Made by a program: the position numbers and the translations under genes
Notes under the pieces: model-generated
What the model was told of the DNA's origin: nothing
What the model saw: only the letters and a program-made list of their open reading frames with translations
The model's database searches: none
In this document: in pieces, positions 42,747-51,425 of the stretch
Layout of the letters: the number at the start of each line of letters is the position of its first letter
Numbering within the stretch: the stretch's first letter is position 1
Assembly (NCBI RefSeq): GCF_014288115.1
Contig: NZ_JACOOK010000005.1
Coordinates: 124,001-188,000, forward strand
Direction: 5' to 3'
DNA length: 64,000 nt
Origin: Alistipes_A hominis
GTDB lineage: Bacteria; Bacteroidota; Bacteroidia; Bacteroidales; Rikenellaceae

Positions 42747-42838
42747 CTCGTCCAGAACGTGTTGTATCCCCAAAAAGCGCAAAATCCAGAAAAAAAGCAA
42801 TTTCCGTGGAAATCATTGCTTTTATGGAAAAAATTGGC

Positions 42839-42846
42839 TTATTTTG
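42839..42846 (+). promoter_or_regulatory. Possible promoter element for the response regulator gene
   Basis: TTATTTTG differs from TAnnTTTG in one base and lies 29 bases before the ATG at 42875. The 128-base gap after glsB is A/T-rich with no hairpin that I can support. Confidence 0.35.
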
Positions 42847-42874
42847 TAACGTTTAATTAATCCTATCGGTAGTA

Positions 42875-43240
42875 ATGGCAGACAATCGACCCAAGAAAAT
42901 ATTGGTTGCGGAAGATACGGACAGTAACTTTCTGCTGGTGTCCATCATCTTAAGGAAAGAGTATACCGTTTTACGGGCATACAACGGCATCGAAGCCATC
43001 GACGTTTACAAAAAAGAGCAGCCCGACCTGATCCTGATGGACATCAAAATGCCGGAGATGGACGGACTGGAAGCATCCCGCGCAATCCGGGATATCGATC
43101 CGGAAATCCCGATCATCGCACTTACTGCCAACGCTTTCGACAGCGACAAGCAAAAAGCGATCGACGCAGGCTGTAACGACTACATGGCCAAGCCCATCGT
43201 CGTGGGACAGTTGACCGCAATGATCAAAAAATACATCTAA
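42875..43240 (+). CDS. Single-domain response regulator (CheY-like)
   Basis: The 121-residue protein is one receiver domain with no output domain. All phosphorylation residues are present: the acidic pair Glu13/Asp14 in VAEDTDSN, phospho-acceptor Asp56 in LMDIKMPEMDG, Thr84 in IALTANA and Lys106 in YMAKPI. The ALTANA and DYMAKP motifs are those of receivers fused to, or partnered with, hybrid histidine kinases. It may act by protein-protein contact or as a phosphate sink. The gene stands alone, 128 bases after glsB and convergent with the exopolysaccharide locus; a terminator follows. No cognate kinase gene is adjacent; the sensor kinase at the right edge lies 19 kb away next to another regulator. 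Confidence 0.95.
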   Translation: MADNRPKKILVAEDTDSNFLLVSIILRKEYTVLRAYNGIEAIDVYKKEQPDLILMDIKMPEMDGLEASRAIRDIDPEIPIIALTANAFDSDKQKAIDAGCNDYMAKPIVVGQLTAMIKKYI

Positions 43241-43263
43241 GCCGATTTTCCGGACGTCATCGG

Positions 43264-43295
43264 GCGGGTCTGCGATCAGGCCCGCTTTGCTTTTT
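43264..43295 (+). terminator. Rho-independent terminator after the response regulator
   Basis: A 9-pair stem with one G-U pair (GCGGGTCTG at 43264-43272, CAGGCCCGC at 43277-43285) and a CGAT loop is followed by TTTGCTTTTT. The hairpin overlaps the last codons of the convergent glycosyltransferase gene. Confidence 0.78.
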
Positions 43296-44454
43296 CCCAC
43301 GCGCCCGAACCCGATCCCCGTTTTTTCCGCAAATAGCAGAAACCGCGGATCACGTTCACGTTCATAAAAAGGAAATAATACGGCACGAACAAGTACTTGT
43401 TGCGGATCGCCCGGGTCGCCAGGTAATATCCTCCGAGGGCGGCGGCGTAAAACGCCAGTTGCAACGCCAGGAACGTAATGTACAACGGCGATCCGCTAAA
43501 GGCCAGCGCCGCATTGACCGGCAACAGCAAAAAAAGCAGCAGCGGAGTGAGCGACCAACGCAGCACCCGGTGCGATAAGAACATGAAACTGACCACGCCG
43601 TAACGAAAGACATTCAGCAGCGGTCGCAGACGTCCGATCGACTGCAGGCCGCCGGCGCAAATACGCACCTTGCGCTTCTGCTCTTCCTTCATGTCGGACG
43701 AAGCGCCTTCGATGGCATAGGCCGTATCGCAATAAGCGATGCGGTATCCTTTCTGCACGATCCGCAGCGAGAGGACGAAATCGTCCAGCAGCGTATCGTT
43801 CTCCATCCGCTCGAAGAGGCCGCGCCGCACGGCAAACAACTCGCCGGCCGCCCCCATCGCGGAGTACAGCCGCCAGTCGAGCCGCTTCAGCGCCGACTCG
43901 TATTTCCAGTAAAGGCCTTCGCCTCCGGCAGCCGCGCCGTCGAGCCGCCGCACGGCGATCCGCTTTTCGCCGGCCACGCATCCCACCGTCGGGTCGGAAA
44001 AGCAGCGCACGATCTCACGTATCGCCTCCCGGTTCAACATCGTATTGGCATCGGTAAACACCACCAGCGACGTTTCGACGAATTCGATCCCGCGATTCAA
44101 CGCCGCCGTTTTCCCCTGACGTTCGGGCTGAAAAAATACCTCGACCTCCGGGTAGGCCTCCAGTCTCCGGTTCGTCGAATCGTCGCTTCCGTCCGTCACC
44201 CAAACCACTTTCAACCGATCGGCCGGGTAATCTAACGACCGGGTATTCGCCATCTTCTCGTCCACGACCCGTTCTTCGTTGTAAGCGGCAACGAACAGAG
44301 TCACTTCCGGCAATTCGTCCGGCATCCGCGGCTCCTTCCGGGGACGGAACGTCTCCTTAACCTTTACCAGCACCCACAACACGATGCCATAACCGATATA
44401 AGTATAAAAAACGACGAATACCGAAATCCAGAATACGATCTCCAATGCTTTCAT
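43276..44454 (-). CDS. Membrane-bound family 2 glycosyltransferase
   Basis: The 392-residue protein has an N-terminal helix (IVFWISVFVVFYTYIGYGIVLWVLV), a cytoplasmic GT2 domain and two or three C-terminal helices (about 300-370). The catalytic domain shows PEVTLFVAAYNEERVV, WVTDGSDDST, VVFTDANTML (the DxD-type metal site) and LLDDFVLSLRI; the usual QxxRW motif is replaced by QKRKVRI. The architecture is that of processive or lipid-linked sugar transferases such as poly-GlcNAc synthase-like enzymes. Its ATG overlaps the upstream GT4 stop by 4 bases, so they are translationally coupled. It is the last gene of the exopolysaccharide locus on this side. Sugar specificity is unknown. Confidence 0.9.
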   Translation of the reverse strand: MKALEIVFWISVFVVFYTYIGYGIVLWVLVKVKETFRPRKEPRMPDELPEVTLFVAAYNEERVVDEKMANTRSLDYPADRLKVVWVTDGSDDSTNRRLEAYPEVEVFFQPERQGKTAALNRGIEFVETSLVVFTDANTMLNREAIREIVRCFSDPTVGCVAGEKRIAVRRLDGAAAGGEGLYWKYESALKRLDWRLYSAMGAAGELFAVRRGLFERMENDTLLDDFVLSLRIVQKGYRIAYCDTAYAIEGASSDMKEEQKRKVRICAGGLQSIGRLRPLLNVFRYGVVSFMFLSHRVLRWSLTPLLLFLLLPVNAALAFSGSPLYITFLALQLAFYAAALGGYYLATRAIRNKYLFVPYYFLFMNVNVIRGFCYLRKKRGSGSGAWEKAKRA

Positions 44455-45569
44455 AATCCGACCGATTTATAAACGTCCAACGTCTGTTCCGCCGTCTTTC
44501 GCCACGAAAATTGTTTTACCCGCTCCAACCCGTAAGCCCGCTGGCGTTCGTACAGTTGCGGATCGTCCAGCAACCGCCGCACTGCTCCGGCGATCTGCGT
44601 CTCGTCCGTCGGATCGACCAGCACGGCCCCGCTCCCAGCGACCTCGGGCATCGCCGAAGTGTCGGAAGTAACGACCGGTGTTCCGCAGGCCATCGCCTCC
44701 AGCATCGGGATTCCGAAGCTCTCGCGCAACGACGTATAAAGAAAAATCTTCGCTCCGCAATATACCGACGGCAGGTCGCCGTTGGGAATGTAACCGGGCA
44801 GGCGCAGCAGCGGTTTGACGTCGGAAATCTGCTGCTCCTTCAATATTCCGTCAATCACGTTTTCGGGAATATCCGCTACCAGCAGCGGCAGCGGACGCTC
44901 TGTCTGCCGGGCATACAGGGCATAGGCGCGGAGCGTGCGCGCCGTATTTTTCTTCGGATCGGTATTGCCGAGAAAAAACAGGTATTCTTTCTCCGGTAGG
45001 TATTTGCGAGTCACCTCGTACGGAGATTCGACCGGACGAAAATGACTTCCGTACCCGTTGTAAACGGCAACCAACCGGTCGCCGCCGATCTGCAGTGCAC
45101 TCCCGATCCGCTCGCGCTCGTAGTTCGACACGGTGATGATCCGGCGGCATTTCGGCAGAACACGCGGGACGACGAAGCGCCTGTAATACCACCCCATGTT
45201 CTGATACCACGAAGGACTGGAACCGGAACGTTTCTCCAAGAAAATAATATCGTGCAGGGTAAGCACCAGCGGAACGTCGCACCGCAGCGGCGCCGTATTG
45301 CCGGTACAATGCAGGATGTCGGGCCCGATCCGGCGCACCGCTTCCGGCAGGCAGACCTGTTCCCAAAGCGGATAGAGCGGAGCGTTTACCGTCACGATAT
45401 GCATATTCTCGCTCTCCTCGAGGCAGCGGTCTTCGCCCGCGTTGACGAGGATGAAATATTCGTTTTCACGATCTATCTTCTGCAATTCCCGGATCACTTC
45501 CAGCGCGACGAAATCCATCCCATGCTTATTCACGCGGAAAATGCGCTGGGCTTCGATAGCTATTTTCAT
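44451..45569 (-). CDS. Family 4 glycosyltransferase
   Basis: The 372-residue protein has the GT4 organisation: an N-terminal Rossmann domain (MKIAIEAQRIFRVNKHGMDFV, RIGPDILHCTGNTAPL, LVLTLHDIIFLE) and a C-terminal nucleotide-sugar domain with LFLGNTDPKKNTARTLRAYA and LRESFGIPMLEAMACGTPVV, which includes the E-x7-E motif. The enzyme is probably a retaining transferase using a nucleotide sugar at the cytoplasmic face. It follows the acyltransferase-3 gene by 13 bases and overlaps the next glycosyltransferase gene by 4, so the three form one unit. The sugar is unknown. Confidence 0.92.
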   Translation of the reverse strand: MKIAIEAQRIFRVNKHGMDFVALEVIRELQKIDRENEYFILVNAGEDRCLEESENMHIVTVNAPLYPLWEQVCLPEAVRRIGPDILHCTGNTAPLRCDVPLVLTLHDIIFLEKRSGSSPSWYQNMGWYYRRFVVPRVLPKCRRIITVSNYERERIGSALQIGGDRLVAVYNGYGSHFRPVESPYEVTRKYLPEKEYLFFLGNTDPKKNTARTLRAYALYARQTERPLPLLVADIPENVIDGILKEQQISDVKPLLRLPGYIPNGDLPSVYCGAKIFLYTSLRESFGIPMLEAMACGTPVVTSDTSAMPEVAGSGAVLVDPTDETQIAGAVRRLLDDPQLYERQRAYGLERVKQFSWRKTAEQTLDVYKSVGL

Positions 45570-45582
45570 GGTATTGTACCGA

Positions 45583-46758
45583 TTAATTCACATTCAGTTT
45601 CCCTGCAAATCCGTTTGCAGCTCTCAGCCGGACGTTCCGCTTCCTGGCGATACAGGGCCGTTCCACGACCCAGTAAAACACCGAAGCGACCAGAATCGTC
45701 AGCGGGAAGAAAACCAGAGCATGCGTAAAATAGTTCGCCACGTAACTTTCCGACCACATCAGATGCTGTCCGAATACTTTGCCGAACAAGTAGAACATCG
45801 GATAGTGCAACAAATAGAACGAATAGCTCATGCCGCCCAGGACATAAACGGCCTTATGGGTCAGCATCCGGTTCAGCAAACGGCTTTTGAATACGGCGAC
45901 CAGGAAAACGAAACAGCAGACCGTAAAGGCAGTGCGGTTCGGGGCGTAGGTCGTCCACAACATACCGAAAAAGACGGCCGCAGCGACCGCATCCCATACG
46001 TATGACTTCCGAAGCAGGAAATCATTATGACGCAAATAGATAAAAGCCAGCAGAAACCCGGAAAGGAACAGCGGCAGGAATACGAACACCGTCCGGTCGA
46101 GATGCAACCGCGCGATATCGTCCAGGAACAAAGCCCGTACGACGATGGCCGCCGCCGCGAGTCCCAGCAGTTTCACCAGCATGAGCGAATGGTTCGAAAA
46201 TATAAAACCGATCAGAAAAGGCGCGATCAGATAGAACTGCACTTCCGCCTCCAGGCTCCAGGTGACCGGATTGAACGGAGCCCATGCCCCGTAAATCAGC
46301 GTATGCACATAAGCCACGGCGCTGAACAGGTGCGGGGATTCGCCGGCCAGCGACAAACGGTTGGCTACGACATAAAGCGTATAAAATATCACGCAAGAGA
46401 GCAGGAACGGCCAGCCGATCCGGGAAAACCGACGCCGGTAATAAACCTTTAGCTCCGTTTTTTTTTCGTGATACATGTAATGCCGCAGAAAAGGCAAGGA
46501 GATCACGAAACCGCTGATGGCAAAAAAGATCTCGACCCCGAACCCGAACCGGTTGATAAACCAGTCCCATGAAAAAAAGTCCGAAATCCCGGCGTTGAAG
46601 TTCCGGCCGACGCTCCGGCTGACATAATTATTCAAATGCAGCATGAATACCGTCAGGATGGCCAGAAAACGCAGACCGTCGATCTCCTTGATAAACAATT
46701 TCGGATCGACGGGGCGCTTGATTTTCTCCAGGATGGACTGTTTCCCTTTATTCTGCAT
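45583..46758 (-). CDS. Acyltransferase-3 family membrane protein (OafA/NodX-like)
   Basis: From the ATG at 46758 the product has 391 residues and about ten membrane helices. The family start IKEIDGLRFLAILTVFMLHL is clear; WFINRFGFGVEIFFAISGFVISLPFL follows, and NPVTWSLEAEVQFYLIAPFLIGF holds the conserved middle block. Acyltransferase-3 proteins add acetyl or other acyl groups to surface polysaccharides. It leads the short run with a GT4 and a GT2, so it probably decorates the same polymer. A longer reading from 46806 adds 16 residues without support. The 275-base gap to the divergent EEP gene should hold its promoter, but no TAnnTTTG match was seen on this strand. Confidence 0.92.
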   Translation of the reverse strand: MQNKGKQSILEKIKRPVDPKLFIKEIDGLRFLAILTVFMLHLNNYVSRSVGRNFNAGISDFFSWDWFINRFGFGVEIFFAISGFVISLPFLRHYMYHEKKTELKVYYRRRFSRIGWPFLLSCVIFYTLYVVANRLSLAGESPHLFSAVAYVHTLIYGAWAPFNPVTWSLEAEVQFYLIAPFLIGFIFSNHSLMLVKLLGLAAAAIVVRALFLDDIARLHLDRTVFVFLPLFLSGFLLAFIYLRHNDFLLRKSYVWDAVAAAVFFGMLWTTYAPNRTAFTVCCFVFLVAVFKSRLLNRMLTHKAVYVLGGMSYSFYLLHYPMFYLFGKVFGQHLMWSESYVANYFTHALVFFPLTILVASVFYWVVERPCIARKRNVRLRAANGFAGKLNVN

Positions 46759-47004
46759 AAATATCTGACAGACAGCATTTAACGACACCGGTTTCGCTCG
46801 ACGCACCCCTCCGATAACCGATTGTCAAAATAAACACATTATCCCGGATATTCCAAGCCGTTTGCAGCATTTATTTATCGGAGCGTACGAATATCCGGCA
46901 ACAGAAATACCCTATTTACCGCGTGTGCGGAAAACCGCGGCGACCGAAACGGAATAAATCCGGCTTAAATTTCGCGCTCCCCCTCCGAAAATCGCTAAAA
47001 ACAC

Positions 47005-47012
47005 TATATTTG
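47005..47012 (+). promoter_or_regulatory. Promoter -7 element for the EEP-family gene
   Basis: TATATTTG is an exact TAnnTTTG match, 22 bases before the ATG at 47034. It argues against the earlier in-frame ATG at 46923. Confidence 0.6.
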
Positions 47013-47033
47013 CGATTCATTCATCGCCGCGCC

Positions 47034-48101
47034 ATGGGGAAAAAAGCCGTCGGAACATTTATGAAACTGACCTTCAATCTGGTCATCTGCCTGGTATCGC
47101 TGATTACGATGGCCGGATATTTCGTACCGTACGCCGACCCGGCCGTTTACCCGTCGATGCCGTTTTTGGGTCTGGCGATCCCCGCCCTGCTGATCCTCTG
47201 CGCGCTGTTCATTATCTGGCTGATCTTCAAACGACAATTCATATGGCTGCTGTTCCCCATTCTGGCGATCGCAGCGAACTACCGGTATCTGAACGGTATG
47301 TTCCAGTACTCGCCCCCGGCGTCCGCCGCAGGCAAAACGATGAAAATTATGACGCTGAATGCGGGAGCCGTCCATCAAGAAGTGCGTCTGATTCTGGACG
47401 ACATCCTGTTGCATGCCCGCGAGGAGGAAGTTGATATCATCTGTTTTCAGGAATTCAACGGCATCCGGGGGATGCCCGGTCTGGATTCTCTGTTCGGCGC
47501 TTACCCGTACCGGAGCGAACCGGACAGAGGCGACGGTAAACTGCTCCTGGCCGTATTCAGCAAATATCCGATCACGGACTGGCAGATAATCCCGTTCGAG
47601 AATAGCTGCAACGACGGCTTGTGGTGCGACCTTTCGATCGACGGCCGACCCGTCCGAATCGTAAACGTGCACATGCAGACGACCAGCATCACGCAGAGCC
47701 GGGCGCTCATCGAGGGCATCAAGGAGAATTACGTCATCGGAGACCTGCACGGCGTCAACCAGCTGCAAAACACCATACAAAGCAATTTCGTGAAACGAGC
47801 CGAGCAGGCCCGCCAGGTACATGCCATCGTACAATCGACCCGCTCCCCGCTGATCCTCTGCGGCGACTTCAACGACACGCCGGTATCCTATACCTACCAA
47901 ACAATCCGGGGAGACCTGCTGAAAGACGGTTTCAAAAGTTGCGGAAACGGGTACGGATATACGTTCCACGGCTTTTTCGACCTGCTGCGCATCGACTTCA
48001 TCCTATACTCTCAGGGAATCCATCCGGTCAGCTACTATTCGCTGCCGCAGGAATGGAGCGACCACAATCCCGTTTTCATGGGATTTACGCTCGCCGAATA
48101 G
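47034..48101 (+). CDS. Membrane-anchored endonuclease/exonuclease/phosphatase-family protein
   Basis: The product has 355 residues from 47034. Three hydrophobic segments occupy about residues 12-90 (LVICLVSLITMAGYFV, LAIPALLILCALFIIWLIF, FIWLLFPILAIAANY). The rest is an EEP domain: KIMTLNAGA, DIICFQEFNG, VNVHMQT, LILCGDFNDTP and the C-terminal EWSDHNPVFMGF, which together give the Glu, Asp, Asn and His residues of this metal-dependent phosphodiesterase fold. Family members cut nucleic acids, phospholipids or phosphoesters. By topology the catalytic domain is probably outside the inner membrane. The gene is the only plus-strand gene within the exopolysaccharide locus, with its own promoter. 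Another in-frame ATG at 47061 is possible. The substrate is unknown. Confidence 0.88.
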   Translation: MGKKAVGTFMKLTFNLVICLVSLITMAGYFVPYADPAVYPSMPFLGLAIPALLILCALFIIWLIFKRQFIWLLFPILAIAANYRYLNGMFQYSPPASAAGKTMKIMTLNAGAVHQEVRLILDDILLHAREEEVDIICFQEFNGIRGMPGLDSLFGAYPYRSEPDRGDGKLLLAVFSKYPITDWQIIPFENSCNDGLWCDLSIDGRPVRIVNVHMQTTSITQSRALIEGIKENYVIGDLHGVNQLQNTIQSNFVKRAEQARQVHAIVQSTRSPLILCGDFNDTPVSYTYQTIRGDLLKDGFKSCGNGYGYTFHGFFDLLRIDFILYSQGIHPVSYYSLPQEWSDHNPVFMGFTLAE

Positions 48102-48276
48102 CGCCGCCGCACGGGTTCGGTCATTCGAAACGGATTTAAATTCCGAACCGGCACTCCGCGGAGGAGACACTTTCCGCACCATTTCCGGCGTCCGTTTGTT
48201 CAGGAAAAACGCACGTAAGGTTCACCTGATCTCATAACCTATCGAATCCACTATAATTCGGTTCCCATCCAGCCTT

Positions 48277-49125
48277 TCAGCGGACAAGGTTCGACTCGTC
48301 GTCCCGGTAACGATCCTTTTTCGTAAAATAACTTCCCATACCCTTGAGATACTTGACAATCCGCACCCGGAAACTGTTCAGGAACGAACCGTCGGCGCCG
48401 ACCGTCCCGTAACCGGTCACCGCACGGGCTTTCCGGCTGCGTACGAAACCGATCCTGCCGTATTGCTTTAAGCCCAATGCCATCGACCCATCCTCGCCTC
48501 GGATAATATCCACCCGGTATCCCACTTTCCGGCCGTAGTCGGCATTGTAGGCGAACACCAACCCCCGGACGCTCAGTTCCGGCCGTTTGAACGACTGCAT
48601 CCACAGGTGCGTATCGCGCATAAACTCGTAAATTTTAAGGCCCAGCCACGGGTGACCTTCGTCCGGCATGTAACTCCACAGCGACGAAACGGCGACGATC
48701 CCCGGTCTTTGCAACGCATCCGCCATCGCCTGCACATACCCCGGCGGATACATCGTGTCGGAATCGATGCAAATGTAATATTTCCCTTGGGCATATTGTA
48801 GTCCGCACCGGCGGGCATATCCGCAACTATGTTGCAGTTCGGTATGATACGGAATTCCGGACGCTTCGAAAACATCCGCCGTGCGGTCGGCCGAATCGTT
48901 ATTCACGCCGATGATCTCCATCGGATATTCGCACACGCTTTCCGAAAGCGACCACAGGCATGCCGGCAGGTGCTTCTCTTCGTTATAGGCGATCACCACG
49001 ACCGAAACCAGCGGCTCGTCGCTCTGCAATGTCCGAAGCCGGTTGCGGATTCCGTCCATAACCTCGGCAGGCACACCCGCGTACGGTTTTCCGTAAACGG
49101 ACAGATATTTTTCGTACCATTTCAT
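48277..49125 (-). CDS. Family 2 glycosyltransferase
   Basis: The 282-residue protein has a GT-A domain beginning after about 35 residues: PLVSVVVIAYNEEKHLPACLWSL, IIGVNNDSADRTADV and CIDSDTMYPPGYVQAM (DxD). The later part contains GEDGSMALGLKQYGRIGFV, including the acidic residue expected near the acceptor site. No membrane helix is seen. It is the last gene of the long transcript that begins at the right edge, 17 bases after a GT4 gene. The 175 bases between its stop and the EEP gene's stop contain a weak GGTTCGG/CCGAACC inverted repeat (48114-48149) but no confident terminator. Sugar and acceptor are unknown. Confidence 0.9.
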   Translation of the reverse strand: MKWYEKYLSVYGKPYAGVPAEVMDGIRNRLRTLQSDEPLVSVVVIAYNEEKHLPACLWSLSESVCEYPMEIIGVNNDSADRTADVFEASGIPYHTELQHSCGYARRCGLQYAQGKYYICIDSDTMYPPGYVQAMADALQRPGIVAVSSLWSYMPDEGHPWLGLKIYEFMRDTHLWMQSFKRPELSVRGLVFAYNADYGRKVGYRVDIIRGEDGSMALGLKQYGRIGFVRSRKARAVTGYGTVGADGSFLNSFRVRIVKYLKGMGSYFTKKDRYRDDESNLVR

Positions 49126-49142
49126 ATTTCCGGCATGATCCT

Positions 49143-50294
49143 TTACGAAGTCACCTCATCGAAAAGCTGTCTCCATTGCTGCATAATGGTGTCGATATCG
49201 AACCGCCGCACATGTTCCCTCGCCCGGCTCCCCATCCGTTTGCGCAGTTCGTCCCGTTCGATCAACAGGCATATCTTTTCGGCCAGGTCCTCCACATCCC
49301 CGTTTTTCGCCAGCAGTCCGTCCTCGCCGTCACGGATAATATCCTTCGGCCCGCAGGGACAGGCGAACGCAACCGGAGGTACTCCGCAGGCCATCGCTTC
49401 GGCCACGACCAGCCCGAACCCTTCGAAACGCGAAGAAAGCACAAAAACGGAACTTTCGCAAAACCTACCGACCACATCGTCGGTAACGCCTTCCAAACGG
49501 CAGGTTCGCCGTAATCCGGCCTCTTCGACCATCCGCGCATAAATCGTCGGATCCCCTCCCCCGTAAATTCGCAACGTCCAGTCCGGATGACGGACCGCCA
49601 CCCGTTTCCACGCTTCGATCAAAAGGTCGAATCCCTTCTGCCACGTATAACGGCCGACGGCAATCGCCTGTTTGGCCGTACACGGAGAAACACGGTCCGG
49701 TCCCGGATAGAACGGCAACGGATTGTGGATCGTCGTGACATTATCCAACTCCGTCCACAGCGCCTCGTCTTCGCGGGTCAGCACCACGAATTTTTTCAAT
49801 TTTTTCAACTCCCGGATCAACTGCGCGTTCCAGTATTTTTTGACCGCATCCCGGACGAAACCGGGAAGCATCCGGTTATTGAAGTCGCGGTAATTGGAAC
49901 GGTTGAAGTGGATCTCCCCGATTTTCACGCTGCCGTCCGGAACGGTATTCAGGAAATTGATGTCCCGGCGCAACAACGAAACCGTAATATCCGGCTTCAA
50001 CTCGCATAACGTCGAGGTCAGCATTTTTTTGAACTTCCGCAGTCGCTTCCGGTAATAAACCAGCCGCCGATGCAACGGCAAACCGTACATCCGGTCGAAG
50101 TTCAAATCGAAATTGATCGTTTTGACCTTCGGCGAAAGTGGATAATAGAACGGCTTGTCCTTCTCTTCGGTCAGGATCACCGTCACGTCGTAACCGAACT
50201 CGTCGGCCAGGTAGTTGGCCTTGAGCGTCAGTACCCGTTCCATGCCGCTCGGAAAATGGAGCCCGGGAATCAGATATACGATTTTTTTTGCCAT
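49143..50294 (-). CDS. Family 4 glycosyltransferase
   Basis: The 383-residue protein starts KIVYLIPGLHFPSGMERVLTLKANYLADEFGYDV, a typical GT4 N-terminal donor/acceptor cleft, and has a C-terminal domain with AIAVGRYTWQKGFDLLIEAWK, LRIYGGGDPTIYARMV, LEGVTDD and SRFEGFGLVVAEAMACGVPPV (E-x7-E). It is a cytoplasmic or peripheral retaining glycosyltransferase of the GalNAc/Glc-transferring type, though specificity cannot be read from sequence. The start is immediately after the stop of the next-upstream GT gene, so these genes are cotranscribed. Confidence 0.92.
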   Translation of the reverse strand: MAKKIVYLIPGLHFPSGMERVLTLKANYLADEFGYDVTVILTEEKDKPFYYPLSPKVKTINFDLNFDRMYGLPLHRRLVYYRKRLRKFKKMLTSTLCELKPDITVSLLRRDINFLNTVPDGSVKIGEIHFNRSNYRDFNNRMLPGFVRDAVKKYWNAQLIRELKKLKKFVVLTREDEALWTELDNVTTIHNPLPFYPGPDRVSPCTAKQAIAVGRYTWQKGFDLLIEAWKRVAVRHPDWTLRIYGGGDPTIYARMVEEAGLRRTCRLEGVTDDVVGRFCESSVFVLSSRFEGFGLVVAEAMACGVPPVAFACPCGPKDIIRDGEDGLLAKNGDVEDLAEKICLLIERDELRKRMGSRAREHVRRFDIDTIMQQWRQLFDEVTS

Positions 50295-51425
50295 TTATGC
50301 CGTCTTTAACGATTCGTCGAGCACTTTGCGCATCTGATTCTCCCACGAAAGAAACCGCACGGACTCCCGGATCTCCGCGGCAGAGAAACGGCGTCCGGAA
50401 CAAAAGGCCACCAATGCGCCGACGTCCAGCGGCGACTCGTCGGCCGGCGCTTTCAACACATAAGGCATCCGCTCGAAATCGCTGTCGCACTCGGAATAAA
50501 CGAACGGGATTCCCCGAACCGCATACTCCCTGTTCTTCAAAGTTTTGATATATGAAATTCCGCTACGATGCCGCCCGAGACTGCCGACGGCCATATCGGC
50601 CCGGTCGAACTCCCGATCCAGCGCTTCTCCGAACAGCGGGCCGGTAAAACGCACCCATCGTTCCAATCCGTTCTGCCGAACGGTCCGGCGCAGTTCGTCG
50701 AGCGTCTCGGCCCGGCCGCGGCCCACAATGCTCAGGTACACGTCGGCCGGGCGCTGTTTGCAGGCATAATAAGCCGCCATCCCCCGTACCAAACGGTCGA
50801 ACCCATGCCAGAAACTGATATCGGCTACTGCAATCAGATGCACTTCGCCGCGAACCGGATCGTGTTCCCGGCGGACCGGAATGCGTTCGAAACTGACCCC
50901 GTTGGATATGCGGATCGTCCGCTGTCCGAAAATCGAGCTTAGATCACTGAATGTCACCACAGCGCGTAATTGGCGGGCCAGCGCGCGCCGGTAAATACGG
51001 TCGATCGCCAGTTCCGTTTTTTCTTTCAGCCCCAGCGTCCGGTACTCCTGATCGTAGGGATAAGTCGGAATTTCCATCACCATCGCGATGCCGGCCCGGC
51101 GTACACGCCGGGCCATCCGAATCGTAAACGGATTGGCGTTATGATCGGAACGCATGTAAACGAAATCGAAACCGTCCTCTACGATGTAACGGGCGAGCGA
51201 ACCGTAACGCCATCTTTTTTTTAATTTCCCGACGATCCCGGCGCCGAGATCCTCCACGACCCGGTCGCCGCCCATGCGTTTCCAGCGTCCCCGTTCGTCC
51301 ACAGCGAGCGAACCGAGCTCGACCTGATGACCGAGTATCCGCAACGCCTCGATCTGATAGCCGATCTTCTTACTGATTCCGTTGAACGCATCGAAACCGT
51401 GGAATACGAGGAACAGGATTTTCAT
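50295..51425 (-). CDS. GT4-like glycosyltransferase (group 1, divergent)
   Basis: The 376-residue protein starts MKILFLVFHGFDAFNGISKKIGYQIEALRILGHQV and has a GT-B layout; FVYMRSDHNANPFTIRMAR and TIRISNGVSFERIPVR are in the N-terminal domain, and VHLIAVADISFWHGFDRLVRGMAAYY begins the C-terminal one. The usual E-x7-E motif is not clear: the corresponding stretch reads GISYIKTLKNREYAVRGIPFVYS, so it is a divergent member. The start overlaps the flippase stop by 4 bases (ATGA), and the next GT4 gene begins directly after its stop. It presumably adds one sugar of the repeat unit. Confidence 0.85.
   Translation of the reverse strand: MKILFLVFHGFDAFNGISKKIGYQIEALRILGHQVELGSLAVDERGRWKRMGGDRVVEDLGAGIVGKLKKRWRYGSLARYIVEDGFDFVYMRSDHNANPFTIRMARRVRRAGIAMVMEIPTYPYDQEYRTLGLKEKTELAIDRIYRRALARQLRAVVTFSDLSSIFGQRTIRISNGVSFERIPVRREHDPVRGEVHLIAVADISFWHGFDRLVRGMAAYYACKQRPADVYLSIVGRGRAETLDELRRTVRQNGLERWVRFTGPLFGEALDREFDRADMAVGSLGRHRSGISYIKTLKNREYAVRGIPFVYSECDSDFERMPYVLKAPADESPLDVGALVAFCSGRRFSAAEIRESVRFLSWENQMRKVLDESLKTA

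Noticed and set aside
48102..48276. Terminator between the GT2 and EEP genes
   Set aside because: The GGTTCGG/CCGAACC repeat has a 22-base loop and no T-run, and the CTCCGCGGAG palindrome is short.
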